Of a stretch of DNA of 64,000 nucleotides, positions 1-12,113 are shown in pieces (positions within the stretch are counted from its first letter, which is position 1; every line of letters starts with the position of its first letter). The DNA comes from Aselliscus stoliczkanus (taxonomy: Eukaryota > Chordata > Mammalia > Chiroptera > Hipposideridae). The notes under the pieces were generated by a model, which was not told the DNA's origin, ran no database searches, and saw only the letters and a program-made list of their open reading frames with translations. The position numbers were made by a program, and so were the translations under genes. The stretch is from contig CM066734.1 of assembly GCA_033961575.1 (NCBI GenBank), positions 81,614,501 to 81,678,500 on the forward strand. Direction: 5' to 3'.

Positions 1-329
1 TTATGACAGTAACTCAGAGATCTAGGAACATGAGAGATAAGGAGCCAAACTTATCAGGACATCAAATACCTAATTTAAAGATTTTATATGTATATTTTTA
101 TAATGTAATTTAAAAATTGAACATTTATCATGAGATAATAATGGTAAATTCAGATGAGGTTGCAATAAATCATTTTTATGTACCCTTTACGCAATTTCCC
201 CAAAGGTAATATCTTGCAAAGATGTTGTAAAGGTAACATCTTCAAAACCATAGCACAATATCCTAATCATGATATTGACATTGATGCTGTGAAAATATTC
301 AACATTTCCATCACCACAAGTATCTGCCA

Positions 330-995
330 TGTTGCCCTTTTATAGCCACGTCTGCTTCCTCTCATCTTAATCCCTGGCAATCACTAATGTGTTCTTCCAT
401 TCTATGATTTTTTTTTTCATTTCAAGAATATCACATGTTCATATAGAGAGAATAATACAGTACGTAACTTTTGAATCAGCTTTTCACTCAGTGTAGCTTT
501 CTAGAGATTCATCTAAGTTCTTTTCATTGCTGAGTAGTATTCTATCCAAGTTTGTTTAACTATTTACTTGTTGAGGGTATCTGGGTTGTTTTTAGTTTTT
601 TGCTATTGGGAATAAAACTTTATAAATATTTATATATACATTTTTGTTTGAATGTAAGTCATCATTTTTTCTGGGATAATGCCCAGGAGTGCAGTTGCTG
701 GGTTGTATGGTAGTTGCATGTTTAATTTCTTTTTTAAATTATCAAACTATTTTCCAGAGTGGATAAAGTATTTTGCATTTCCACAGGCATTGTTTGAATG
801 ATTCAGCTTCTCTACCTCCTTTCCAGAATTTGGTTTTGTCATCATTTTCACTCTCCTTTTTCTTATCTTCCTATATTCTTTGCAGTTTTATCCATTTTCA
901 GGACTTTGTTATCACCTATGGGAGTGACCATCATATTATGGTTTTAGACCCAAGCTTCCTCCAGAGGACCAATTCTTTATTTCCAAGTCCTTGAT
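330..995 (-). mobile_element. Old L1 (L1M) 3' region fragment
   Basis: The antisense of the L1M 3' end is recognisable: a CCCTGGCAATCACTAATGTG block, the 'TTCATTGCTGAGTAGTATTCTAT' type segment (about 520-545), a 'GGGTTGTTTTTAG...GCTATTGGGAATAAA' segment, and 'GCAGTTGCTGGGTTGTATGGTA'. Diverged and broken in all frames. Confidence 0.75.
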
Positions 996-1014
996 AAATA
1001 ATTTTATTTAGAAA

Positions 1015-1490
1015 TATATATTGTACCTAAGACTCAAAATTTAAGCTCATCGCCTATATTCTACTCCTTCTCTATTGTCTCCTATTTCTCTATGAAGTTA
1101 CTACCCCACTAATTACTCAGGCTTAAAACTTGGATGTTGTATTCAATTCCTCTTACCATTGTGCCTCACATCCAGTTGTTCAGTTCTGCCATTTCTATAA
1201 ATATAATCTCTTTGAAAAATGTCCACTATTTTTGATATTATTTTTACTATGATAGTTCAGATTTTCAATTCTTCACATTTGGACCATTGTAATTCCTTCC
1301 TAACTGATCTCTCTGCTTAAAGACTCTCTCCTCTGTTCATTTTACACAATATTATCAATAAAATTTTACAAAGCAAAGATTTATCTGTGTCTTTCATGTT
1401 TTAATAGATCTTAATGAACCTATTATTCCTACCAAAGTTCAAACTCTTTAACTTAAAATTCATCTCTCTTAATTTTCATTATGTTATAAT
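1015..1490 (+). repeat. L2 LINE fragment
   Basis: Resembles the coding-distal part of L2: a cytosine-rich run with CTCACATCCAGTTGTTC, an 'ATTTGGACCATTGTAATTCC' segment, 'CCTAACTGATCTCTCTGC' and 'CAAAGTTCAAACTC'. Ancient and heavily diverged. Confidence 0.55.
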
Positions 1491-1709
1491 TCACTCAAGT
1501 TAGACATAAGAAATGCCAAGGCCTCAAAAGCTTAGGTTCCTGGAAATCAAAGTAATCTAGGATATAGTTTAAAGGAGAGAGAGTTGTTGGTCTAGATATA
1601 TGTACATTTAGCCTCTTACAAATATGTGAGGTAAGTAGGTTTCCAAATGCCCATAGCAAATTTGAACTTATTTGGGCATGATGCTGATTGGCAGTGAAAT
1701 CTGGCCAGT

Positions 1710-2138
1710 TGTATTAGTCACTCTTTCCTAGAGAAACAGAAACTATTTATTATGATGAATTGGCTTATGGACAATTGTGGAGACATTGAAGTCCCATGAT
1801 CTGCCATCTGCAAGCTGGAGACCTAGCAGAGCCAGTGGTTTAATTCCAGTCCAAATCCAAAGGCCTGAGGACTGAACTGCCAGTGGTTTAAATGCCAGTG
1901 TGAGAGCAGGAGAAAACAAATGTCCCAGCTCAATCAATTGCAAGAAAGAAAGAATTCACCTTTCCTCTGTCTTTTTGTGGATTATGCCCACCCACAATTG
2001 GGAGGGCAATTAGCTTTAATCAGTCCACCAATTCAAATACTAACATCCTCACACACACACATCAGAAATAATGTTTAACTAGATATTTGGGCATCCTGTA
2101 GCCCAGTCAAGTTGACACATAAAAATAACCATCCTACA
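1710..2138 (-). mobile_element. Solo LTR, MaLR/ERVL type
   Basis: On the minus strand it starts TGTAGGATGGTTATTTTTAT, continues with GTGTCAACTTGACTGGGC and ends with a GTTTCTCTAGGAAAG-GACTAATACA-like terminus, the TG...CA outline of a MaLR-like LTR. It carries an internal repeat of the 'CCAGTGGTTTAA' block. No internal provirus flanks it, so it reads as a solo LTR. The exact subfamily is not assigned. Confidence 0.65.
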
Positions 2139-3078
2139 GATCTATCCCACCTTAGATGGATGATGCTGGACATAATCAAGACAGTGGTATCCAGGATCTA
2201 GGTGTTCAATCCCTTGGGTACAAGATCCCAACCATTTTATGGGTAGCAGTTTAGCTATTAGGACCCAGCCCAAAGTGCTAAGTTTCTGAGAATTATAGTT
2301 TTAGCAGAGAACGGAAATGTAAAACCACAAATAGCCAAAATAAAGACGGTTGTACAAAAACTATCAATAATGGAGAAACAGATTGGGAATTCAGTTAAGA
2401 AGTGTCAAGGAAAGGATATAATGCAGAGAGGATATGGGGGAAGTTTAAGACTCATCCTAGGTTAACTGGATCTAAGTTGGCAAGATGAATTTGGAATTCC
2501 ACTGAATAAAATCTGTTGGGGTATGATCTATTAAACAGCCTGCCTGTTTTGTTCTGAAGTCTCAGATGTTTTTTCTGTGTTTAGGATGGATCTAAGGAAG
2601 TCATCTAGGAAATTAACTGCATTGACCCACTATGGAGTATTTTAGTGTTAATAATTAAAAATTAGTGCTTATCAAAAATAACTTATAAAATTATAATGGT
2701 TTTGTCCTCTCATGGAGATTAGAAAATAAGAATGATTAGTTTGGAAGACCATTCTTAGTTCAGGGATATTTTTGTGGAAATGTTTCATGTGCTCTATTCA
2801 TAGTGGATCCTTTAATGCAATGACTATATATTAATATTTAAACTCTCTTAAAGTATCTGGACAGTGTCTAATACATAATTGTATGGTTCAGTAAGATGTA
2901 TTTCAAACTCTAACTCAAGATTGCATTTGAAAAATACCTAAAGAAATATTACTTTAAATAAATTCCTGGATTTATTGATAGATATTTTGAAATAGCAACA
3001 AGAATGGTGCTCCATATCATCAGGAGACTTGGCAATATTTTCTCTGGAATATAGTCCAGAATCAAAAAGAAGGGTATT

Positions 3079-3112
3079 CCCTCCCCCAATTCCCCAATAA
3101 AATCTTTTTTTT
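3079..3112 (+). mobile_element. 34-bp stub of the long T+ SINE
   Basis: The sequence CCCTCCCCCAATTCCCCAAT followed by AAAATC and a T run equals the last ~30 bases of the ~450-bp SINE family seen elsewhere in the window. It is flanked by an exact 15-bp duplication, AAAAAGAAGGGTATT, at 3064-3078 and 3113-3127. An extremely 5'-truncated but genuine retroposition event. Confidence 0.85.
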
Positions 3113-3180
3113 AAAAAGAAGGGTATTTGAGGAGTCAAAAGATCTATCAAAAAATGAGTTTAGTAAACCTTGTATAATTA

Positions 3181-3231
3181 TTGGGTTTTCGGAAAAGTAT
3201 AAAATGAGTCATGACTTTTCTGACAATCCAA
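3181..3231. mobile_element. Mariner-type MITE (TTGGGTT family), shortened
   Basis: Inverted ends TTGGGTTTTCGGAAAAGT and ACTTTTCTGACAATCCAA face each other, with TA on both sides (3179-3180 and 3232-3233). Compared with the 80-81 bp copies at 24569 and 46498 the middle is shortened. Confidence 0.8.
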
Positions 3232-5345
3232 TAAATAAGAAGGCCCAACACACCCTCAAAGACTATTTGCCTTCCTAATTTTTATTCATACATTACTATC
3301 AATTATTTAAAATGAATTTGAAGAAGGTAGATGAGAAGATGGGGAAAATAAAAATGACAGCAAGAACTCTGCTTGACATTAAAGCATGCAAGAGAAATAA
3401 AATATAAAGAACAAATATGAGAGGTGAAAACCGTAAATGTTGGGGTCACTTGGTGAAAGCATCAATCATCCTACATTTCCCTATGTGCCCTGAAGGCACT
3501 ACAATACTTACTATGTATTAATGGATGTCCATAGTAATCTCAAGAAAGTAGGTGGTAAGTCTGAGAAAGATTTTTATAAAAATATAAGTTTAAGAGAATT
3601 TTATGTTTTATTAAAAAGATAAATTATAAGCTATTCAGAAAATTTGCCTATTAGAAAGACTTATTTCCAATGAACTGTCATTGCTCAAGGTCTTATACTA
3701 CTAGAGTATTTTAAGAAACTTATTGCTAATAAAATAGGTTTATAGAACTGAAGATTGGTTCTTGGTTAAGAAAGGACACTTTGGGCAATAATATGCTTTA
3801 AAAAATTGCCTTCTATTATTTATCAAAGAATGATTGGTTAATCAGATGCTTAAAGCATGTCACAAATGAAGCCATGTGTTGCCTCAAGATCAAGTTACAT
3901 GGAAAATATGTGTTTTACTAACATCATCCATATATCAGTGTTGGCTACCTGCTCACAAACCAGTGTTAGGCCAGAGCTTTATTCTTCTTATAAAACTCTT
4001 AATAGTGGGTCAAGACCGTCATCTTGTGTATGAAGTTCTATGTTATTATTCTTTCTATTACTTCTAATAATTTGAGCTTTTATTTTAACCAATTATAATT
4101 TAGCATAAGTATTTAAAATATTTTTCATACTTATTCAGCAGATGGTTAAGCATACCATTATATTTTTTTTTGTAGGAAATGATTATTATTTTTTTAAACC
4201 AAATTACAGTCATACCTTTAAATATGCCCATTAAAGTTATGAGCATTCAACTTCATAAGTTGAAACCCTCACACTACCTGGTGAGGCATTTCTTTGCTTT
4301 TACAAGGAATGACTTGTATTTTCCCTTCCAGAGCTTCCAGGAGGGAGTTACCATGTGGTCATACTTGCAATTGTGTAGTTGGTACATCTAGTCTAGTGTT
4401 ACATTTTCCTTGTATCTTTGGTTTGAGAGTTTATGGCAATGATATTCAAGTGCATCATGCTGTGAGGTCAACTTGTTTGGTGAGATATCACTTGCATTGT
4501 TTGACTTGTTTTTTCTTTTTCCATTAAAGTTTGTACATAAACATTAAGTATCATATGTATGTTCTGGCTAGATTGTTAAGCTATAAAATAACTTAAGGAG
4601 GCCATGTAAGTAGTTATATTCTAAAATAATTAATAAAAGATTTTGGTAACTAATTTTAACTATTGACATTATCATCTCTATTTCAAAAGATGTGCCTTCT
4701 ATATGTTTCAGCATAAGTGAATATAAATTTTAAGGTTTTGGAATACATAAAAACTTTCCCCATTGACATCAATGGTATTAGATTAAAGAATTTGCCTTAT
4801 GAGAGATTTTTCAGGAAACTTCTTTTATGGGAAAGCTATACTATCAGTTAATTTTCTAGGTTTTATGCTATGTAGTTAATTTGAAAATCTGATCCAGTGA
4901 CTTTAGAATTGATGAAGAAAACATTGACCTTTCACTGAAGAATACATTCTGTAAATACTGATTGTTAGTAGCTTGGAAGGTAGTAGCATTGTCGTTTTTC
5001 ATGTAATTCAGGAGTGAATGGAAAATCTAATTATACATGATGTTCATGGGTCCTAATAAATGAAGCACTCTTTACATGCTAAATTTGGGGTAGCAAAATC
5101 TGCTAGTAACATACATGTGGCACACTTCCCATCAGCCCTCCTCATTTGGGACTCTGGAAGAGAATTAAACTCTAAAGCCCTAGGTAGCTTTCATTATTAG
5201 AAAATGAAGGAACTTTTTTTTTTTATGCATCTGGAATAGTACCAAGTACATATTATCCATGGATGAACTAAAAGTAGTCACACATACCATTTTCTTTAGG
5301 GCTTCTTTTGTGGAACCTCAGTGGATAAAGATATATACTCGTATA

Positions 5346-5570
5346 CTCGAGGTGCCAAAAAAATGTATACAATGGAACACTTTGGTCAATGTTTCTCCAG
5401 CAGCAGTTCACATAATCAAAAGTGTCTGGGCGCTGCTAGTAACCATTTTGAGCACCTCTTATAATTGCAGAAATCAAAAGGTATTCACCTTTTGTTATCA
5501 GTATATATTATTACAATTTTAATACAGTTTTCCTTTCTTAAAATGTGTAAACACTTTTTGGCACCCTCTG
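5346..5570 (+). mobile_element. Deletion derivative of a mariner-type transposon
   Basis: Ends are CTCGAGGTGCCAAAAAAATG and, inverted, CAGAGGGTGCCAAAAAGTGT, with TA at 5344-5345 and 5571-5572. The interior keeps a decayed 3' coding tail of a transposase: around 5383-5460 the bases read like NTLVNVSPA...IKSVWALLVTILSTS, a degraded form of the family ending LDADGNHFEHLL. It cannot encode a working transposase. A minimal copy of the same family lies at 22858-22940. Confidence 0.75.
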
Positions 5571-5609
5571 TATATATACTCTTCTATTCTTCAGTTCTGA
5601 TATTATGGA

Positions 5610-5765
5610 AGTCATTAATTCATCCAACAACCATTCATTGCTATATGTCAGGCCCTGTGCTAGGGACAAAAGATATAATGTTAAGCAAAAATGAACATGG
5701 CCTCTGCTCTCTTGGAGATTATGATCTGATGGCAGAAACAGTCAATAATCAAATAATCACCTTAG
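5610..5765 (-). repeat. L2 LINE 3' end
   Basis: Contains TTCATCCAACAACCATTCAT, a 'TATGTCAGGCCCTGTGCTAG' segment and 'GCCTCTGCTCTCTTGGAGA', the antisense of the L2 3' end. Confidence 0.75.
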
Positions 5766-6454
5766 TGGATATGTAACTAAAACCTGAGAAAGTTATCTGA
5801 AGGAAAGGAATTGGCTCCTCTGAGAGTTGTGTCAAAGGAATATAACCTCTACTGGAATTGTTGGCCAAAAGTGGTAACAAGGGTGGAAGGAACAGTGGGT
5901 TGAGAAACATGGGGCTTTGGGCATATTAACAAAACCAGTTTTCAGCTGTTCTCATCTAGCAGCTTGCAGTCACTGTTTGATTTTACCAACTGATGACAGA
6001 CAGCATTAGGTCCAATCCACTTAACACTTTATATTGGATAAGCTTAAAATGTATTTGTGAAATAATAGTAATTGTGCTTTTTGTCTCATATACACTAACT
6101 CAGTGTGAGTTTAAATGTACATAGGCTTTTTGCTAAGAGGGACAATACTCTTTTTCTTTCAATACTTTGAATTCCCTATAGTGCCTAGCAGAGTACCTCA
6201 TAATTATTTATTAAAAATAACATTTCATAATATTTGATTTTAACTCCTTTCAGCAATTCTTTGAGTTAGATACAGATTTACAGTCTTTTTTCATTGATAT
6301 TGACACTGAGGACAGAGTTGAAAAGATTTGGATTTAGAATGAATGACTACAGATTTCAAAAGAAGTAAGATTATTTTTTTTTCACTAGGAACTTTCAATC
6401 TGCAGCTAAACAAGCCTTTTAGTGCAGTTCTCAGTTTTAAACTGATTCATAAAG

Positions 6455-6645
6455 TAATATAGAGAATGCACAGTGCACTTAGAATCAGAAGGTGTGGGTT
6501 CAAGTCTTGAGTCTACTCATTATTTATTTTATGACTTGGGACAAATCACTTTGCTTCATTGAATCTTCTTTACTCATAAATGAGGCAACCAGACCAGAGA
6601 TCTCTAGGGTCTTTTCCAACTCTAAAGTCTTTCAAATATCCACAG
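6455..6645 (+). repeat. MIR-like SINE
   Basis: Tract with 'GTGTGGGTTCAAGTCTTGAG', 'TATGACTTGGGACAAATCAC' and 'CTCATAAATGAGGCAACCAG', the order expected of the MIR core; the CTTTTCCAACTCTAAAG end suggests a MIR3/Ther-type relative. Confidence 0.6.
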
Positions 6646-7329
6646 TGCAATGACTAACACATTTTCATACATTTGGTCTGGACCAGAAAACAGTAATGTA
6701 TTTTCACCATTCCTGATTTTGCCACTGATCTGGAATAGATAACTTAAGATGCGTGGCAGTAGAGAATACAAATTCTAAGTTAAAAATCCAGTGAGATTTT
6801 GCTTTTTAGTTGTAATAATGCATGGGAAATTTTTTTAAAAATCATCAAACAATACCCTTTTTTAGACCCTCATTCTAGTATCATTTTGTATGTCATAGGA
6901 AAAAAAAATGAATTCAGTATCAGTAAAAACAAAAAATAACTAATAAGGTAAAATTTTATCCAAATTTCTTCAGCCATAATCAGCATTCAGTCAGTATTTA
7001 TTCAATAAATGAATTAACAAATTAAACCAGTAATTGATGATTTTTTAATTTTCCTAGTAATGATTTAGCATTATAACTAAGAATTACATAAAGCAATTTT
7101 TCTGCAGTACATATAATTATTAAATATTGAAGTGTTAATGGACACTTTAGTTGACCTTTTGTTTCTATAAAAGATATAATTTTTTTTTACATTTTCAAAT
7201 GTCTCTGAATCCATCAGCATCTTATTTGTGTTATCTTAATGTTGTCACTCTAAATAACATTCCAGGTTATTCTAGGACAAAGTATAATAAGACTATGTCC
7301 TCTCTGATTTTCAAAGATGTGTATTTTTA

Positions 7330-7575
7330 ATTAAATTTATTGCGGTGACACTGGTTAATCAAATTATGTAGAGTTCAGTGTACAATTCTATAATACATCA
7401 TCTGTATATTGCATTGTATGTTCACCACCCAAAATCAAATCTCCTTCCATCACCATATATTTGACCCCCTTTCCCTCTTCTACCTCCTCCCCTCTCCCTT
7501 TACCAACTGGTAACCACTAAGCCTTTGTCAGTCTCTATGAGTTTTTTCTTGTTTGTTTGTCTTGTTTGTTGTAAA
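7330..7575 (-). mobile_element. L1 3' end fragment
   Basis: Antisense L1 3' UTR: AATTTATTGCGGTGACACTG, 'GTTCAGTGTACAATTCTATA', a CT-rich stretch and 'CTGGTAACCACTAAGCCTTT'. Ends in a GTTT-rich tail. Confidence 0.75.
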
Positions 7576-7799
7576 AGCAATAATTTTTATCCCTTGGTTC
7601 AACTGCCATGATTTTCTTCATCCCTGAGGCTTGTTAAATCTCTTTAAATGGGCTATTGACCTGCTTTGAATCCATATAAAAAAGCACATAGGTATAGCCC
7701 CTAAGATTCAGTTGGCTCTGCAATGAATGTACAGTATACAATTATCAGAAAAATAACCATGGTGGCTGTAAAAATATTCTTTTCTAAAGTGTATATATA

Positions 7800-7985
7800 G
7801 AAGAAAATTATCTTGGTTACTATTTATTAAGTGCCCACTCTGTGCCAGGAACTGCACTAAGGGCTTTAGCTGTATGTTTTTTGTTTGTTTGTTTGTTTTA
7901 AAACACTATGAAGTATATGAACCATAATCTCCTTTCTAAAGATGGAGAAGCTAAAGCCCTATGAGATAAGTAATTTGATTTTGGT
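7800..7985 (-). repeat. MIR SINE (interrupted by (GTTT)n)
   Basis: Antisense MIR: 'TTAAGTGCCCACTCTGTGCC', 'AACTGCACTAAGGGCTTTA', then a (GTTT)n tract at about 7878-7899, then 'CACTATGAAGTATATGAAC' and 'AAAGATGGAGAAGCTAAAGC'. Confidence 0.7.
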
Positions 7986-8166
7986 GGGGGTTTAGGGGCG
8001 GGGACATGGAGTTGCCCTATTGAACTAGTGCTTTGGGAAGTTATTCTCTCTTAGAATGCCTCCAGTCCTTCCCCCTTACCCATAGTGTAGCCTGAGTTTG
8101 AGAGGAGGGAAGGGGCAGGGCTATTAATAAAACTAACAGCATATATGTATATGTATGTGTGTATAA

Positions 8167-8171
<5 letters not shown>

Positions 8172-8213
<42 letters not shown>
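8172..8213. repeat. (TA)n dinucleotide tract
   Basis: About 42 bp of nearly pure TA, next to a TATG/TGTA-rich stretch from about 8142. Produces spurious YIYIYI reading frames on both strands. Likely length-variable. Confidence 0.95.
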
Positions 8214-8218
<5 letters not shown>

Positions 8219-8374
8219 TGATTTGCATAGCTATAATCCATATAACATATATTTTGAATTTCTTTTTTTCCTGATTAAAAACTCCACAATTAATGATATT
8301 TACTCTGTCAGTCCTGGTTTGTTTTTTTGGTTTTTTAATGTGCATTAGGTCTTCAAAATACTCAAAATATCCAT

Positions 8375-8535
8375 ATGAAATACTTTTTTATTATCATCAT
8401 TTTCATGAGAAGATAGTTAGGCTGAAACACAGAAATGTTAAATAATTTTTTCAAAGTCACACAGCTGTATGTAGAAGACCTAGGATTGGAATCTCATAGC
8501 AGGACCCATAACCTTAACCACTATTCTATATCCCT
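8375..8535 (-). repeat. MIR SINE
   Basis: Antisense MIR: 'TTATTATCATCATTTTCATG', 'AAAGTCACACAGCTGTATGT', 'GGATTGGAATCTCATAGCAG', 'CCATAACCTTAACCACTATT'. Confidence 0.8.
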
Positions 8536-10086
8536 TCTTTCTAGGCATAATAATATAGAAATACTGGTGCTGTATTCAGCCATTGAGTATAACTAATAGC
8601 ACTGGCCAGGGATGTCTAAGCCATAGCTGGAGGAAGTTGTGACTTTTTCCTCTATGTTAAGCAGTTTGTATGAAAATGAAACCCACAACCTTGACATACG
8701 TAGGAGCAGGCGCTAAGCTAAACTGAACTAACCAGGCAGCATAAGAAGGTCAGGCTAGTCAGTAAGATGCTGTGACAGCAACCTTGGCTACCTAACTGAA
8801 TTTTCATAGATCCCTAAGCTGGATATCTATTTATGTGGTGACTAATGAAGATTCACATTCTTTTTCAGTAAGAGCTGTCTTGAATGTGAGCTTTGAATTA
8901 ACTCATTTCATTGTGATTTTGGAGGATTGGCCCAGGTGGCTGCTGGGTTTGATCTTGTGCCTATAAGCCCCCATTCAGTTCCATGACATATCTAGCTTCT
9001 GATGAGAGGTAAGGAAGGAGGGGGATGAAGATTCTAGGCAAATATGGGGCCTGAGACAATGCCAAAGCATCATCTGTATTCAAGTGTATTATATTCAATA
9101 GTGACTGCTCTTCATAAAATTGTGGGCTGGCATTGTAATAGATACAACTACTGAGAAAAATAATAAATCTGAAAAGGACCTCCAGAAAGTCTGCTTTCCT
9201 GGGATCCTACATAATGTTCTTAAAGTTTGGAGGAATGCCAGAAATATGATACAGATTCTTAACATGTGAGTTCATGTTGTTCGCAGATGAGTTTCCAAAA
9301 ATATATCTTTGCTGACAAATTCTTTATAAACTGGTGAGCTGTTTTATTTCTCTGTGTTCTTTTGAGGTCGCCACACATAGAATAAGCTGTGTCAGAAGAA
9401 AGGTTCTAAGAGAAGGCATCAAATAATATCAGGAGAGTCACATTTCTACAACATGACGGCTTCTAATCCAGGGGATACATGTTCAGGGTTTTCCTATTTG
9501 ATCCTTTGGATGTTCCATGCAAATGAACCCTTGGCCTAGATTTTTTTTTGTTTGTTTTTCACAAACATTTAGTTCTTTTAGTTCTTCCTGTAGGGACAGG
9601 GGTACTTTTCTGCCCTTGGACAAATTTGTTGTATCAGAGAACTTATATCCTAGTTTAGCTGTGCTAAGTGATATCTGCACTTTTATCAAGATCAGAGAGA
9701 CACTAATTATCTTGGGAATGGAGGGAAATTTGTCCCCACCTTTTAAAAGCTGCCTTTCACAATAGTATTAGGTGAGCAAGAAGAAGAATCAGATTGTACA
9801 TAAGAGTGAGAGAAACAAAGTCCATTTAAGGTCTATCAAGAAACAAGTTTGATGTTAAAGAGATTGAAACTCAATCCTGGAATTTAGGAGTCTTGATTCA
9901 TGAGACATCCAAAAGAATAGAGGGAGAAATCATGACACACGGAATAAACCATAACAATTTAAGAGTTAAAGCCTGCCTTGTTTTGCAAAGAAATGTTATT
10001 GGAATCATGACTGCTTTTTAAAATTTTGTCATCAAGTAAGATTTGATTCCAAGAATACAAGATGATATTATATGAAAAAATTAGTT

Positions 10087-11935
10087 GGGATTTCCGGTCA
10101 AGATGGAGGAGTAGGTATACATTGTGCTTGCTTCCTCTCACAACCACATCAAAATTACAACTAAACTACAGAACAACCATTATTGAGAATCACCTGAAGT
10201 CTAGTTGAACAGAAGTCCTATAACTGAGGACATACAGAAGCCAGCTTGAGACTGGTAGGAGGGGTGGAGATGGGGAATGGGTTTGTCCTACACCCACGTG
10301 TGGCAGTTAAAAATCAGGAGGGATATCTTGGCTGTGGGGGTCACCCTAGAAAGCAAAGTGTCCCAGCCCCACACCAGGCACCCCAGCCCAGGGTTCTGGT
10401 GCCAGAAAGAGAAGTCTCCATACTTTCTTAGTGTGAAAATGAGCAGAGATTGTGGCTGAGTGACATGGAGGGTGGCTGGAGTCCCAAGTGTTTCCCTTAC
10501 AGTGCCCATACATGGACTTAGTCACTGATGGACTTACTGACTCTGAGCTCCAGCACTGGACAGCAGCTCAAAAGGTGCCAGGGACATACACGGAGGAACT
10601 GAATTGTGTGGCCTCAGGGTGAGAGCTGGAGGGGCAGCTTTCTCCCAGACAGAATTGCTGGCAGAGCCAGAACTGGTGGCAGAAGCCATTATTCCTTTGT
10701 TTACCCTCCCCTCTCCCAGCATGCAGACAAAAGCAGCTGCCATATCTGAGTCTCCATCAACCTAGCTAACACTGTTAATTCCACCCTGGTGATGCCCTGA
10801 GACCCTACTCCACCCAACTTGAGAACCCACTCAAGCTTATTCCAGTGCCTTTTCCATACAAACGGCCTGTCTTGGCTCATGCTTTAGGACTTTCCTAAAA
10901 ATCTCTCAATGATGTGTCTTGGTGTGGGTCTCTTTGGGTTCATCTTGTCTGGACTATCTGCACTTCCTGGGCTTGTATGTCTATTTCTTTCATCAGGTTA
11001 GGGAAGTCTTCCTTCATTATTTCTTCAAATGGGTTTTCAGTTCCTTGATCTCTCTCTTCTCCTTCTAGTACTCCTATGTATCAACAATTACTTTAATGTA
11101 AATGGATTAAATGCTCTAATCAAAAGACATAGGTAGCTTAGTGGATTAGAGAGTAAGACTTACATATGTCCTACAAGAGACTCAGTTCAGATCTACAGAC
11201 ACACACAGACCGAAGGTAAAGGGATGGATAAAGAAAATGTAAATGAAAAAAATAAAAATAAAAAGCCTGGGTGCAATACTTATACCAGACAAAATAGATT
11301 TTAAAATAAAGGCTATAACAAAGAGACACAGAGGGAACTCAAAACACTACTTTGAAAGCACATGTACATCCATATGTTCATTGCAGCATTATTTACAGTA
11401 GCCAAGATACAGAGTCAACCTGAGGGCCCATTAATGGATGAATGGATAAAGAAGATGTGGTTCATATGTACAGTGGAACATTATTCAGCCATTAAAAAAG
11501 AATGAAATCTTGCCATCTGCAACAACATGGATGGGCCTAGAGGGTATCGTATTATGTGGAGTAAGTCAGATGGAGAAAGAAAATGCCATATGATTTCACT
11601 TATATATGGAATCTAAAGAACAAAATAAACAAACAGAAAGAAACAAACTCAGAGATACAGAGAACATTTTGATGGTTGCCTGCTGGGAGGAGGGGTTGGG
11701 AGGTTTGGTGAGAAAGAAGGGATTGAGAAATACAAATTGGTAGTTACAAAATAGTCATGGGGATGTAAAGTATAGCATAAGGAATACAATCAGTAATATT
11801 GCAATAACTATATATGGTCTCAGGTGGGTACTAGATTTATTGGGGTGATCACTTCATAAGTTATATAAATGTCTAATCACTATGTGTTACACCTGAAACT
11901 AACATTTTATGTCAATTGTAATTGAAAAATAAAAC
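10087..11935 (+). mobile_element. Rearranged L1 with 5' UTR, inverted ORF1 piece and 3' end
   Basis: A bat-like L1 5' region begins near GATTTCCGGTCAAGATGGAG (10087-10790). A piece at about 10890-11088 then reads as L1 ORF1 C-terminal region only on the minus strand (AACCCATTTGAAGAAATAAT, 'CCTAACCTGATGAAAGAAAT'). From about 11090 it is plus-oriented ORF2 (AATGTAAATGGATTAAATGC, 'CAAGAGACTCAGTTCAG'). After a jump near 11330, ORF2 end and 3' UTR follow (CATTATTCAGCCATTAAAAA, 'AACAACATGGATGGGCC'), ending in GTAATTGAAAAATAAAA. All parts are frameshifted. It is a rearranged, dead copy of a full-length-type L1. Confidence 0.8.
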
Positions 11936-12113
11936 ACTTGTTAAATAATTGATTAATATGAACCCTGAATACTTTACCAGTGGTTTAAAGCAATTATCAT
12001 TGTATATGACATAATATTTTAAAGAGAGAAGTATTATTTTCATTTGCATAACAAAACACCATATTTAAAATAAATGATGAAAATCATGCTATACCACACA
12101 TGAAAATGCTTAC

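Larger units (their letters stand above)
1..12113 (-). other. TMPRSS11C intron 5 (left end off-window)
   Basis: Non-coding apart from repeats, each listed separately: L1M, L2, an LTR, mariner-type MITEs, MIRs, a (TA)n tract and a rearranged L1. I searched both strands by eye for the trypsin-domain exons (CCGR, WPWQASLQ, TAAHCF and GDSGGPL equivalents) and found none. About 2140-3060, 3240-5340, 5770-6450, 8540-10080 and 11940-12110 hold nothing I can assign. Confidence 0.6.

Noticed and set aside
8041..8348. Frames rich in YIYIYI on both strands
   Set aside because: Translation of the (TA)n tract.
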